This document shows positions 12,601 to 25,000 of a stretch of DNA of 64,000 nucleotides, piece by piece. A program made the position numbers and the translations under genes. Where the stretch lies: assembly GCA_038501625.1 (NCBI GenBank), contig JAZAYU010000018.1, positions 9,130,397 to 9,194,396 of the forward strand, written 5' to 3'. This DNA is from Corbicula japonica (Eukaryota > Mollusca > Bivalvia > Venerida > Cyrenidae). Under the pieces are notes generated by a model. That model searched no databases and had not been told where the DNA came from. It saw only the letters and a list, made by a program, of their open reading frames with translations. Within the stretch, counting starts at the first letter, position 1, and the number at the start of each line of letters is the position of its first letter.

Positions 12601-13239
12601 ATAACTTGGTTTGAGAAGGAAATCATATATACAGGAAAAAACAGTTAGTTCCCTTTATACCATTACTTGAAACAACCATGACTTCTTCGAAAAATGACCT
12701 GCGGCTGGTGGGTTAGTATATATATCACCCCATATTTTTTACCTGTGTTTACCTGTATATAAAGCCTCGCAATTCAGTCTCACTAATACAGATACAAACA
12801 TGATTGGAATTCCCAGTACTTCAATTGTATGTGCATGTTAGGTCATATAATAATATTTAAATTAAGATTGATTCAAAACATAAATATATTAAATACAAAA
12901 ACAACCTTAGGAGTTTATCAGCCCAGAATAATAGATGCACATGCATGCCACTGTATTATTGGTTTTGCTGCGAAAATTAATTCTCTACACTGACAGTAAA
13001 TGTACTTTTGGTAGCCATAATAATAACTACTTTTGAATGTGTATAAAACAAAAGCAAATAATATTATTAGAAGGGCATTTATAATTACTCTTACCATTTC
13101 AAAATTCTTATTTCCAGTACTTCAATTGTATGTGCATGTTAGGTCATATATTTAAATTAAGATTGATTCAAAACATAAATATATTAAATACATAAAAGGA
13201 TTTATCTGCCCAGAATACATATGGGAAGCCAGTATTTAG

Positions 13240-13581
13240 TGTGAAAAGTGTGCTTCAGTTCTTTTTGCTCACAAAGAAAATTATTATGTCTGTCAGAACA
13301 TTTCAAAAGAAATTCAAATTCATCTTATGACAAATCATTCTGATAGTCCAGTTATGCTCACCAGTGTGAAGGATATATTGGCTATGTCAAAGGCGGATTT
13401 CTTCGACTAAGAGCTCTTGTCAAATATAAAAATAACCGAAGATGAAATTGAAACTCTTCATATAGCCTATAAAAGTGAGTTTTCCGAATATGAATGGAAA
13501 AAAAAATGTTTCTTTGAAAATCATTTCAAGCGATCTCAAAAGCTAAATTTAGCTAATGAATTTACGAAAGCATGGTTATGA
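13240..13581 (+). pseudogene. Zinc-finger-like ORF remnant of unknown family
   Basis: One plus-strand frame stays open for 114 codons apart from a TAA near 13408 and the terminal TGA. It begins with C-E-K-C-A-S, followed by Y-Y-V-C-Q-N and I-H-L-M-T-N-H, a Cys2...His2-like spacing. A lysine- and glutamate-rich, helix-like part follows (T-E-D-E-I-E-T-L-H). The start is preceded by an AG that could be a splice acceptor. It lies between long direct repeats. Family not recognised; it may be a decayed exon or transposon gene. Confidence 0.35.
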
Positions 13582-13684
13582 AAAAATCTTGGTATTTTGA
13601 AAATGCCGTAAAAACAAACGCCATTGCAAAGACGTGGTTGGAAGATCAGCCTGAAACTGAAACTGAGCCTGCACATTCATGCGA

Positions 13685-13880
13685 TCTGATCAGGATCTGC
13701 ACTGGTTATATTTTGAATAGAAATAACTGAAAAAAATAAAAATAAAAAAGCAAACAGTGTAGATCTTGTTCAGATGGTAAGGATATGCCAGCTGATCTGG
13801 ATCTACACTTTTCACCCATGCAATAAAAGCATATATACACACACGAAGGAAAGGATTAAAATAAATCATCAATATCCCAT
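13685..13880. repeat. Dispersed repeat, copy 1 (GATCTGGATCTACACT / CATGCAATAAA family)
   Basis: It contains repeated GATCTGATCAGGATCTGCAC-like blocks and ends CACCCATGCAATAAAAG. A related copy lies at 16915-17095 with the same order of blocks. Confidence 0.55.
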
Positions 13881-14285
13881 CTGATTTCTTTCAATGATTT
13901 CTTTTACTAGATAAATTCTCCAAACTGACCAAGTACACCTTACTTTGTAATTTGAAACGGCCATTAATAGAGCATTAGCTGGGCAAATTAATGATTCCTG
14001 GGGTCAAGCATGTTATTATAATTTCATGGATACTGATCATCTAGCAGATAAGAAATCCAGGTGATTCGGGGAAGTTTAGACTTGTTTATAGTGTACTGAA
14101 TAATAGATGCACATGCATGCCACTAGATTATTGTTTTTGCTGCGAACATTTATTCTCTACACAGTAAATGTACTTTTTGTAGCCATAATAATAACTAATT
14201 TTGAATGTGTATAAAACAAAAGCAAATAATATTATTAGAAGGGCATTTATAATTACCTTTACCATTTCAAAATTCTTATTCTTTT

Positions 14286-15867
14286 GCCATCATTATTAAC
14301 CGCATAACTGAATGCGCTGCTCGGTGTAATTCATCACCTGGACGCTAAGATGCATTTAATTTTGGTTATTTAAATTCATTTGTTTACTGCAGGTATGAAA
14401 AAAAACACTATATAGTTAATTTACGACTAACTGAAATGTTGTTGTTTTAACAATATAATTACAGAATATATTTCTATCCAATGTTTTACTATTCAATCAA
14501 TTGAAATGTCATATGAATATTATATTAAAATTATAAATGATTTGTGTAAACTTTTTATGAGATCTTTTTTTATTCTTAATGCAAATGTTAACGTGCACAT
14601 ATCACACCATACTAAAATCATGTATGAAAATGAGCAGACCTCACCCGCTCTAAAAGTTCAGCTGAGGAACAGGAGCACGATGTATTCGTCTTCATTCCAA
14701 GTTTAAAAATTATAGTTTAATATAAGGAATGCAATGAAAACATTACACATGTACTTTAAATTGTGCTTTTCTTTCTCTGCAATGTACATGTCAGAGATTA
14801 AGGTCCATTTTATGTTTATCTAAATGGTAAGTTAAATAATATGAATACACTCACGAAAATGCAAAATAATACTGAAATGTTGAAGACAAAGATGTAAGCT
14901 TTCAAATGATGCTATAATATCAACAGTTAAATCTGCCTTCAGTTACCGTGGTCTTTTAAATTTTAACTTTAGGTAAAACGTTAGAAATGTAGTAATCGTT
15001 CACTGACTGCGATTATATGATGAACCAGTAACAGAAAATTAAAAGAATATGAATTCCTAATAAATAACAAAGCAAAATCAGCGACATTAGGTTTCCGATG
15101 CCTGCTACGCTACTGTTTTTATATAATCCTTTTATTTTTACTTATTTTCAAAGCTATATTAATACCCCAAATAATGATGCATGAAACATAATATTATTGC
15201 ATATAACAAGCTCGCAAATAAAATAATAAATTGTGTAATGCGCGCTTTTCTTCTAACAAAATGAGGGGTGATATTGTAACTAATTATTTTTGCTATATTT
15301 GAGCGGAAAGTGCTTTATTTTGACACCCGGATTAGACAACATAGCAGGTACCACATTTTATTACTTTTCTAACAAAATTCATTTTTTTCAACAATTGTCT
15401 CCTGTTATTATCAATATTCATCTGTTTCTAACAATATAATAACTGTTTGTCCGGAAATTGTTGAAAAAATGATAATTTAATTTTCACAGCTCATCATTAG
15501 TGCAACATACTGTCTGGGGCTATGAATTACCTTAAGCCACTAGAAAGATTCTTATTATGTATACTTGACTACTGTGCATCGTTTTCCCGTAATAATGCTT
15601 CTTATTTACATACAAGTATGAAGATAATTGTTGGCCCATACGCCGCTTGCAACAATATTCAAACCCATTCCGAGATTATGTTAAACTTCGTGCATTTTAG
15701 TGCATGATAACTTTTTCTTCGTTTCCAGAACTATATCTTCCTGACAATTAACTATGTAATAGTTGATCTAAATTCAATAAAACCTATTCACTACTGCTAA
15801 GACAATTTAAGATCAATAACTTAAGATCAATAACTTTCTTTTCTTCTTTATTATCTGTTCTTTTGTT
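14286..15867. other. No gene recognised
   Basis: AT-rich sequence. Short ORFs only; nothing on either strand suggests a gene. Confidence 0.4.
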
Positions 15868-15884
15868 ATGTTTTGTTACAACTA

Positions 15885-16071
15885 CAAAGTTATTTTACCA
15901 GATCATGTCTTATGTCATTTGCTACATAAAATACATGCTCAAAAGGGGTGTTTATACAGTGTTAAAAAGACAATAACAACAACAACAACAGCAACAACAA
16001 CTACTACTACTACTACTACTACTACTACAATTATAGCAAAAGTAACAAAAACAACAAGAACAACCACAACA

Positions 16072-16166
<95 letters not shown>

Positions 16167-16372
16167 AAAGTTATTTGACCAGATTACTACTTCTTCTACT
16201 ACTACTACTACAAAGTTTTTTGACCAGATCATGTCTTATGTCATTTGATATATGTAAAACATGCTCAGAAATATGGGGTGATTTATATACACTACAATTT
16301 TTAAATATCCCACAGTAAAGGTTTTATAAAGAAAAATGCCCCGTAATTTACCAGATCTCTTTCTTATAAAAA
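15885..16372 (+). repeat. CAA/CTA microsatellites framed by copies of the 150-bp module
   Basis: A partial module (ACCAGATCATGTCTTATGTC...) at 15897-15975 is followed by CAA and CTA triplets to about 16175. A second module follows, starting with a tandemly doubled AAAGTT-TTTGACCAGAT entry at 16175 and 16211 and ending GCCCCGTAATTTACCAGATC near 16360. The poly-Thr reading frame through the triplets is an artefact. Confidence 0.75.
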
Positions 16373-16424
16373 CTTTATTAACTACATTATCTGTACCTTA
16401 CCAAAACAATACAAAAACGTCAAC

Positions 16425-16490
16425 AACAATAACAACAACTAGTACTACTAGTCAACAACAATAACAACAAATAGTACAACAACAACAACA

Positions 16491-16540
<50 letters not shown>

Positions 16541-16548
16541 CACTACCA
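16425..16548. repeat. CAA/CTA microsatellite
   Basis: CAACAATAACAA blocks, then more than 15 CTA units and a short CCACTA end. Confidence 0.9.
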
Positions 16549-17869
16549 CTGAATGATTCTAATAGAATTTGCTCATATTTTGCACTTCGCTATAATAAAA
16601 GTCTTTCTTCAGATTGTTTTTATTGTGCGTTAGAAAACAATCGGTCCAAGACTTGTCTACTAAAGCCTCACAAAACTTTAAACTGTGCACAACGTTTTGT
16701 CTTGAGATCGACGAACATGTATGTTTTACCCACTAGCGGCTGTGGAAAAGCCCGTTGTCATTTCTTTTGCCGACAATATGCCTGTTCCAACATCCATTCT
16801 AAAGGATCATGATATTACAAACACCTTTCGATATAATGGTAAGAATTTAAAATATTTCAGAGTGTAAAATATTATTCACCATTTTCTCCATATATACTTA
16901 TTTGAAAATATGTGCGACCAATGTAGATCCAGATCATCTGGCATGGATGCTTTATCAGAAATAATCTAATGAATGTGAAAAGCAATTTCGATCCTCATTA
17001 GATTGCAAGGATCTGTCGTCTGATCTAGATCTATCTACTCTGTTCACTCATGCAATAAAGGTGTTTCAATGCAGTAAAGGGTTGAAGTCTTTTTTTCTTG
17101 CAAATGTAGAATTATTCAATTACCGAATTTCATTTATGGTCAAGAAACTTTGTTGTGTTTAAATTTAAACTTGTAACAGCTGTTTGTTTGGCAGAGCAAA
17201 TGCATCTTAAGGTACGAATTTTCGAATTTTTAAATGAAATTTGGTAGGGTATTTATTAACGATGACCCCAGCATGAATCCGCAAACAGTTTTTTATTAAT
17301 CCAATAGTTGTTTAGATATTTACTTTCAAAGTTAGCTATAAATGCAAGTTTTCTGCAGTGACGTCAACGACGCTCGTCAAACACGTTTTCGTGGCTGGCT
17401 GGAAATTGGATTTTTTTCATTTCATACGGTGATTTAACATATTGTGACTAGTTTTGACAATGTTGTGTACAATTAAAAACCGTTTTCGCGTTAAAATAAA
17501 TGGACCCTAATCCTGCTAGCTGGCTGGTTTGATTTCTTATGTCCAACTTCCGATCACTACATTTTATCTCTGATTCAACGCATCATTACTGCTTTTTCCC
17601 CATGTCAACAATCAAATGAAACAACAATCGCTACGCCTACGGCGGTTTGTGTCTATTGCGATGATATTAGATTTGAAACAATGTAGAAGCTTATTAACCT
17701 TAATTTTTGGATCGAGTTTTATCTTAATAAATAAGAAGACTTGCAATGAAAAAGCGACCATTCGTCAATGCATTTGTCATGTTTTGGACCCTGATCTGTG
17801 ATACATTGACCTCGGTATCACATTCTTATATAATGATGACGAAACGGGCTCACTACGCATGGTAAAGGG
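16549..17869. other. No gene recognised; contains dispersed repeat copy 2 (16915-17095)
   Basis: The block at 16915-17095 is related to 13685-13880 (GATCTAGATCTATC..., ACTCATGCAATAAAGG). The remainder is unassigned and without long ORFs. Confidence 0.45.
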
Positions 17870-18018
17870 ACGATACGGGTTCTCATTTTGTTTATTGTTA
17901 GTGGTGTCTTTTTTGAAACTGATTGTTTTATTAACCATTCTCTCTCCCTCTCTCTTCTTCTTGACTGTGTGGGGTGGCTGTTTTTTTTTAATGTGGCGAT
18001 TCCTGATATGCATATTTC
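17870..18018 (+). mobile_element. 3'-end fragment of the Naiad-type Penelope-like element
   Basis: It matches the terminal ~140 bp of the element at 39.5-43 kb: GGTTCTCATTTTGTTTATTG, a CT-rich block, TGTGTGGGGTGGCTG and the terminus CCTGATATGCATATTTCACC. It is severely 5'-truncated. Confidence 0.75.
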
Positions 18019-18149
18019 ACCTTTCTATTTAACCTGTGTCAACTTCCGCAAGAATTGTTTAGCCTCTATATGGTTGTGTGAGTTTCGGTTAACTGTCTTA
18101 ACAATGCGCTCGTTACCGTTAACGCTCGCTAGGTGTTGCTGCTACTACT

Positions 18150-18390
18150 CTTACTTCTGCTTCTACTTCAACAACAACAACAACAACTTCCACTACTATT
18201 ATAACAACAATTACTACTACTAGTACATGTACATTCAAAGTTTTTTTCACCAGATCATGTCTTATATCATTTTTTACATGAAAAATTAAATAAGCGCAGA
18301 AATAAGGGGTGTTTTAAAAACACACCATCTTTTTTCACACCCCACAGTAATCGTTTAATATAGAAAAATGCCCCGTAATCGACCGGATCT
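18150..18390 (+). repeat. Microsatellite plus 150-bp module preceding the array
   Basis: Triplets (CAACAACAACAACTTCCACT...) run into AGTACATGTACATTCAAAG and a complete module ending GACCGGATCT at about 18390. It has the same microsatellite-module junction as every array unit, but no LINE part precedes it. Confidence 0.8.
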
Positions 18391-19618
18391 CTTAGTTACC
18401 TTCGCTAGGTGTATAAAATATAAACGTAGTCAGGGCTTTTATTTGATAGGGCATATATTATTAAATGTGCTAGTGTTAAACTTATTAAACAAACATATAT
18501 AACATGATGTTAAGCGATATCGAAAGAAATTATGATATTTCAAATTGGGTAAAAACGGATAAATTCTTTCTTTATAATTTAGGCTTGAATTATGCATGGT
18601 TGTTTCAAGAAGGTGGGAACGAGAATATTTTTATATCATTAGTGAAGCAAAGACTGAAAGATATTTTACTCATATCTGGATGGCAGAATTGAATACATCG
18701 ACTAAGAGCCTCAACATTTAGACTTTTTACAAACTTTAATTTCTCAAAATATTGAGTACAAGTTACAATTCAAAAATATAGATCAGTGATGACAAGATTA
18801 AGATTATCTTTGCACAGACTAGCGATAGAAACAAGACGGTGGCATAAACCGCAAGCAATACCTCGAACTGAACGCAAATGCATTTTATGTTATAGTTTAG
18901 AAGACGAATTTCATTTCTCACTCGAATGTGAACTTTATAAAGATCTATAAAACCATATTTCTGCAAAAGACCAAACATTCCAAAATTTATTGAACTGTTT
19001 TCATGCCAGGACCAATCAATAAATTTGAATCTGGCAATTCACATTGACATCGCAATGAATTTATATATTAAACTAAAGTCTCTCTACTCCAAGAAAAGGA
19101 CTATTTTATATTTTAGTCTTAACATGGAAAATGGTATACTTGATTGGTTTGTATTATCTGAAATCATTTCTATGATTTTCCAGGCTTTGTTAATGTCGAC
19201 TTTTTATGGTTAATATGACCGCCACTGACCACTGACCATTTCATTTCATGTGTCATTTTCGGTATTGTAAATATGTAAATTATAGTGTACTCACAGGCAT
19301 TGGCCTTTTGTTCAATATAGATATTCATATTCATAAATAAACAAATGTATACCTCATATGTGGGTACAAATCGGAATAAGCACATATTTTTATTAACATC
19401 AACAACAGCAACAACAACAACAAATTCGACTACTATTATAACTACAATAACTACTACTAGTACATTCAAAGTTTTATTTTCACCAGATCATGTCTTATAT
19501 CATTTGCTACATGAAAAATAAGCCCAGAAGTAAGGGTGCTTTATATACACACCATCTTTTTTTCACACCCCACAGTAATGGTTTAATATAGAAAAATGCC
19601 CCGTAATCGACCGGATCT
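18391..19618 (+). repeat. Array unit 1: LINE 3' end + microsatellite + module
   Basis: A 1228-bp unit starting CTTAGTTACCTTCGCTA. It carries the C-terminal end of a non-LTR (LINE) reverse transcriptase ORF in pieces: a block with SDIERN and NWVKT, then a frame with RLSLHRLAIETRRWHK and a CCHC-like zinc knuckle (R-K-C-I-L-C-Y, x8, F-H-F-S-L-E-C). Frameshifts and stops break it. An AATAAA-like LINE tail, a CAA/CTA microsatellite and the 150-bp module follow. Confidence 0.75.
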
Positions 19619-20831
19619 CTTAGTTACCTTCGCTATGTGTATAAAATATAAACGGAGTCAGGGCTTTTAATTGATAGGGAATATATTATTAAATGTGCTG
19701 GTGTTAAAGTTATTAAACAAACATACAACATGATGTTAAGCGATATCGAAAGAAATGATGATATTTCAAATTGGGTAAAAACGGGTAGATTCATTCTTTA
19801 TATTTTAGGCTTTAATTATGCATGGTGGTTTCAAGAAGTTGGAAACGATAATATTTTATATCATTCGTGAAGCAAAGACTGAACGATATTTTTACTCATA
19901 TCTGGATGGCAGAATTGAATACATTGACTAGAGCCTCAACATTTAGACTTTTTACAAACTTTAATTTCTCAAAATATTGAGTACAAGTTACAATTCAAAA
20001 ATATAGATCAGTGATGACAAGATTAAGATTATCTTTGCACAGACTAGCGATAGAAACAAGACGGTGGCATAAACCGCAAGCAATACCTCAAAATGAACGC
20101 AAACGCATTTTATGTTATACTTTAGAAGACGAATTTCATTTCTCACTCGAGTGTGAACCTGATAAAGTTCTATAAAACCATATTTTCGCGAAAGACCAAA
20201 CTTTCCCAAATTTATTGAACTGTTTTCATGCCAGGATCAATCAATTAATTTGAATCTGGCAATTCAGTTTGACATGGTAATGAATTTTTATATTAAAGTA
20301 AAGTCACTTTACTCCAAGAAAAGGACTATTTTATATTTTAGTCCTTAGAATGAAAATGATATACTTGATTTGTTTGTATTATCTGATATCATTTCTATGA
20401 TTTTCCAGGCTTTGTTAATGTCGACTTTTTATGTTTAATATGACCGCCAATGACCACTGACCATTTCCTTTCATGTGCCATTATTGGTATTGTAATTATG
20501 TATATTTTAGTCTCATTTTAGGCAATGGCCTTTTGTTCAATATAGATATTCATATTTATAAATATACAAATGTATGCCTCATATGTGGGTACAAATCGGA
20601 ATAAGCACATATTTTGATTAACAACAACAACAACAACAACTTCCACTACTATTATAGCTACAATTACTACTACTAGTACATTCAAAGTTGTTTTACCATA
20701 TCACGTTTTATATCATTTGCTACATGAAAAATAAGCGCAGAAATAAGGGGTCCTTTATAAACACACCATGTTTTTTCACACCCCACAGTAATGGTTTAAT
20801 ATAGAAAAATGCCCCGTAATCGACCGGATCT
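19619..20831 (+). repeat. Array unit 2
   Basis: A 1213-bp unit with the same layout as unit 1. It is almost identical to unit 3; I noticed only a few single-base differences, for example near 20205 and 20360. The LINE remnant is broken at the same positions as in unit 3. Confidence 0.8.
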
Positions 20832-22045
20832 CTTAGTTACCTTCGCTATGTGTATAAAATATAAACGGAGTCAGGGCTTTTAATTGATAGGGAATATATT
20901 ATTAAATGTGCTGGTGTTAAAGTTATTAAACAAACATACAACATGATGTTAAGCGATATCGAAAGAAATGATGATATTTCAAATTGGGTAAAAACGGGTA
21001 GATTCATTCTTTATATTTTAGGCTTTAATTATGCATGGTGGTTTCAAGAAGTTGGAAACGATAATATTTTATATCATTCGTGAAGCAAAGACTGAACGAT
21101 ATTTTTACTCATATCTGGATGGCAGAATTGAATACATTGACTAGAGCCTCAACATTTAGACTTTTTACAAACTTTAATTTCTCAAAATATTGAGTACAAG
21201 TTACAATTCAAAAATATAGATCAGTGATGACAAGATTAAGATTATCTTTGCACAGACTAGCGATAGAAACAAGACGGTGGCATAAACCGCAAGCAATACC
21301 TCAAAATGAACGCAAACGCATTTTATGTTATACTTTAGAAGACGAATTTCATTTCTCACTCGAGTGTGAACCTGATAAAGTTCTATAAAACCATATTTTC
21401 GCGAAAGACCAAACTTTCCAAAATTTATTGAACTGTTTTCATGCCAGGATCAATCAATTAATTTGAATCTGGCAATTCAGTTTGACATGGTAATGAATTT
21501 TTATATTAAAGTAAAGTCACTTTACTCCAAGAAAAGGACTATTTTATATTTTAGTCCTTAGAATGAAAATGATATACTCGATTTGTTTGTATTATCTGAT
21601 ATCATTTCTATGATTTTCCAGGCTTTGTTAATGTCGACTTTTTATGTTTAATATGACCGCCAATGACCACTGACCATTTCCTTTCATGTGCCATTATTGG
21701 TATTGTAATTATGTATATTTTAGTCTCATTTTAGGCAATGGCCTTTTGTTCAATATAGATATTCATATTTATAAATATACAAATGTATGCCTCATATGTG
21801 GGTACAAATCGGAATAAGCACATATTTTGATTAACAACAACAACAACAACAACTTCCACTACTATTATAGCTACAATTACTACTACTAGTACATTCAAAG
21901 TTGTTTTACCATATCACGTTTTATATCATTTGCTACATGAAAAATAAGCGCAGAAATAAGGGGTCCTTTATAAACACACCATGTTTTTTTCACACCCCAC
22001 AGTAATGGTTTAATATAGAAAAATGCCCCGTAATCGACCGGATCT
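20832..22045 (+). repeat. Array unit 3
   Basis: A 1214-bp unit, near-identical to unit 2 over its whole length, which indicates a very recent tandem duplication (or an assembly artefact). It carries the same frame-breaking changes in the LINE remnant. Confidence 0.8.
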
Positions 22046-25000
22046 CTTAGTAAACTTCGCTATGTGTATAACATATAAACATAGTCGGGGCTTTTAATTG
22101 ATATGGCATATATTATTAAGGTAGATGGACACGTTGGTGACGTTAGAAGGGCGAAAATGGACTATCTCTTAGATTTCAATGAAATTTATACCAAAGATAG
22201 TTCAAACCATTCACTTTTTGGAAATAATATTTTTGATGTCGGTTTATGGCGTCTTCAGAGGATAACAAGCGCCACCTGGCGGTCACTAATTTTATGTGAT
22301 TTTTACCGTTAACGGCTTGTAAACAAATCCGAAAATACTTTTTCTTGTTGTTTTAGATACATAATTACAATAAAATATAAATCTAACAGAATGTTTATAA
22401 TAAAAATGGATAATATTGCTTTGTTTTCGTTTAATTTAATCTAAACGACATTGAGTACGTTGCTTTTTGCACGATAAAATAACGACGATTCCAGCGATTT
22501 AACGCACTATAACTTTTTAAAATGGACGGTGACATACTGATTTTTTTGGATGTATGGAATGCTGAAATATTTTTGAAGAAAATAAGTAAAAAATAAAAAG
22601 GGGTCATCCCGGCAGATTTTTTGCAATTTTTGATTGAAATAAAGAAAACAGACGTAAAATTTTTCGGTAACGTCGCTTGAGAATTTCGACTCAGACATCA
22701 ACGTTAAACGCGAAAAACATCATACATCATGGCACGTTGTTATAATTTCGTTTTATTAAAGTAGCAGTGTACAAAGAAATCAAACAGTTTTACAAACCTA
22801 TATTTTATTACATAAACATGCTTTTGCTTGACCGGAAAAAACAATTATGCTGCACAAAAAATAATCTCAGCATATTTTTTATAACGAAAATTGGCGATCC
22901 TGTAAAACGAAAGTACAATTCATTTTACCGTGAAGTACAGTTATTCTCTAGCAGCTCGATCATTTTCGCTTAATATTTGATTCACTCGAAACACGTTTGA
23001 TAAGCATTGATACAGTAAACTTGGCAAACAAGCAGCTAATAAAACTTTTAAACAAATTGCTGTAGTTTATTTAAACGAAAAAATATTTGAAAACAGTAAG
23101 ATCTTGAGCTATTGGAATGAATGTTTCTGGCATGGTTATCTATTAAAAATATCGGTCATTTAAATTGCCGTCGGTTAACATTAATAATATACATATATAC
23201 ACAGATAAATGAAAAAATCGGAAAATTGGGCCCAGAGCATCGTTACAACACTGAGAATGAAGACCAGTCTCATATCTCATAAAGCTGACTATTTAAAACT
23301 GCAACAGTGCAATGAACTTTCTACTCTCAAATTTTAAACCATATCGGGGCTTCTACATAAGAACAATAGAGCTTGTTTCGGCTGTATTTTCATGCAGAAA
23401 GATCGCTGGGAACAGGGTTCAGTGATGGTTTTAGGCCGATATTTCGGTGCATAGGCGGACAAGGCTGCGCTTCATATGCAAGACGGTTTATTGACTATAG
23501 CCGTCCTGACATTTACATTTACCATGATGGTGGCATTTGCTAGTATGACAAAACTATGATAACATAGAATATCCTATATACCAGACATCATCTTATCCCC
23601 TAATTGCATACATGAGAGCTACTATCATTACCATAGTCGATATGTTGCAAATGTATATAAATATGCTGAGAATTGCCGAAAACAATTTAAGGAATGTTGT
23701 AAATTGTATGTACTCGTGTTAATGAACAAAATCGCTGATTAACACGGTTATGTGCGTTGTTTCTCTATTATTTAAACACGAACTGCTATAACATAGGGTT
23801 AAAAGTGCTCAATCTATGTTATCACAAAACAATCACATACACCTGAACGAAACTGTTGCATTTATTCTATAGTAATACAAAAATATAATAAATTCAAGAC
23901 AATAATATAATATTCTGCCGTTGTTTTATGAAAATTAATAGCTTTCATACAAAATAATAAACTATTCTTAATTGATTTTAAAATAAGTGAGACATCAGAA
24001 TAAAGCCTATTCAAAGAAGATTTTTTGTTATCTCCCTTTTTGTTTTATTGTTACACTTGCGGATTCAGACGGGGATGCAAATTCTACAATAGCTCTAGAT
24101 AATCTTATCTCAATATTAAAGGAAAAAAAGGAAATTGTAATAAAGTATTTACTATTTTAGTTTTAAAAAAGCTAGATGCTCTCTGGAAGCGACCGAAAAA
24201 AAATCTGTTAACTCATTCAAAAAGATGTTTTTTTAAGAGGCGTACATTTTACTGTTTTATTGTTAAATTTTCGTTTCATTAAAATACTTCACCACTCACA
24301 TCAGATCCTGGATTTGTAACTGGATCTACGATTTTTATCAATTATAACAAAATAAAACGAAGATTATGTGAAAGATATAAGCACAATTTGCGACGTCCTT
24401 TTGTTTATCGCACCTACACTTACGAAGTTAATATCAAAATTCACAAGCGACGTTGTCGCAAAATGTGACGCCTAATTCTTTTTTTAAATCAAAAATTGCA
24501 AAAAATCTGCCGGGATGACCCCTTTTTATTTTTTACTTATTTTCTTCAAAAATATTTCAGCATTCTAACCATTCCAAAAAATCAATATGTCACCGTCCAT
24601 TTTAAAAAGTTATAGTGCGTTAAATCGCTGGAATCGTCGTTATTTTATCGTGCAAAAAGCAACGTACTCAATGTCGTTTAGATTAAATTAAACGAAAACA
24701 AAGCAATATTATCCATTTTTATTATAAACATTCTGTTAGATTTATATTTTATTATAATTATGTATCTAAAACAACAAGAAAAAATGTTTTTGGATTTGTT
24801 AACACGCCGTTAACTGCAAAAATCACATAAAAATTAGTGACCGCCAGGTGGCGCTTGTTATCCTCTGAAGACGCCATAAACCGACATCAAAAATATAATT
24901 TCCAAAAAGTGAATGGTTTGAACTATCTTTGGTATAAACTTCATTGAAATCTAAGAGATAGTCCATTTTCGCCCTTCTAACGTCACCAACGTGTCCATCT

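Larger units (their letters stand above)
12812..14285. repeat. Two interleaved pairs of direct repeats
   Basis: A ~90-bp sequence (CAGTACTTCAATTGTATGTG...) occurs at 12812-12905 and 13113-13195. A ~180-bp sequence (ATAGATGCACATGCATGCCA...) occurs at 12928-13110 and 14102-14282. The copies are nearly identical, and a zinc-finger-like ORF remnant lies between them. This looks like a local duplication, possibly flanking a captured or mobile sequence. Confidence 0.75.

Noticed and set aside
15868..16248. 126-codon poly-Thr ORF and its antisense poly-Val ORF
   Set aside because: Direct translation of a CTA microsatellite.
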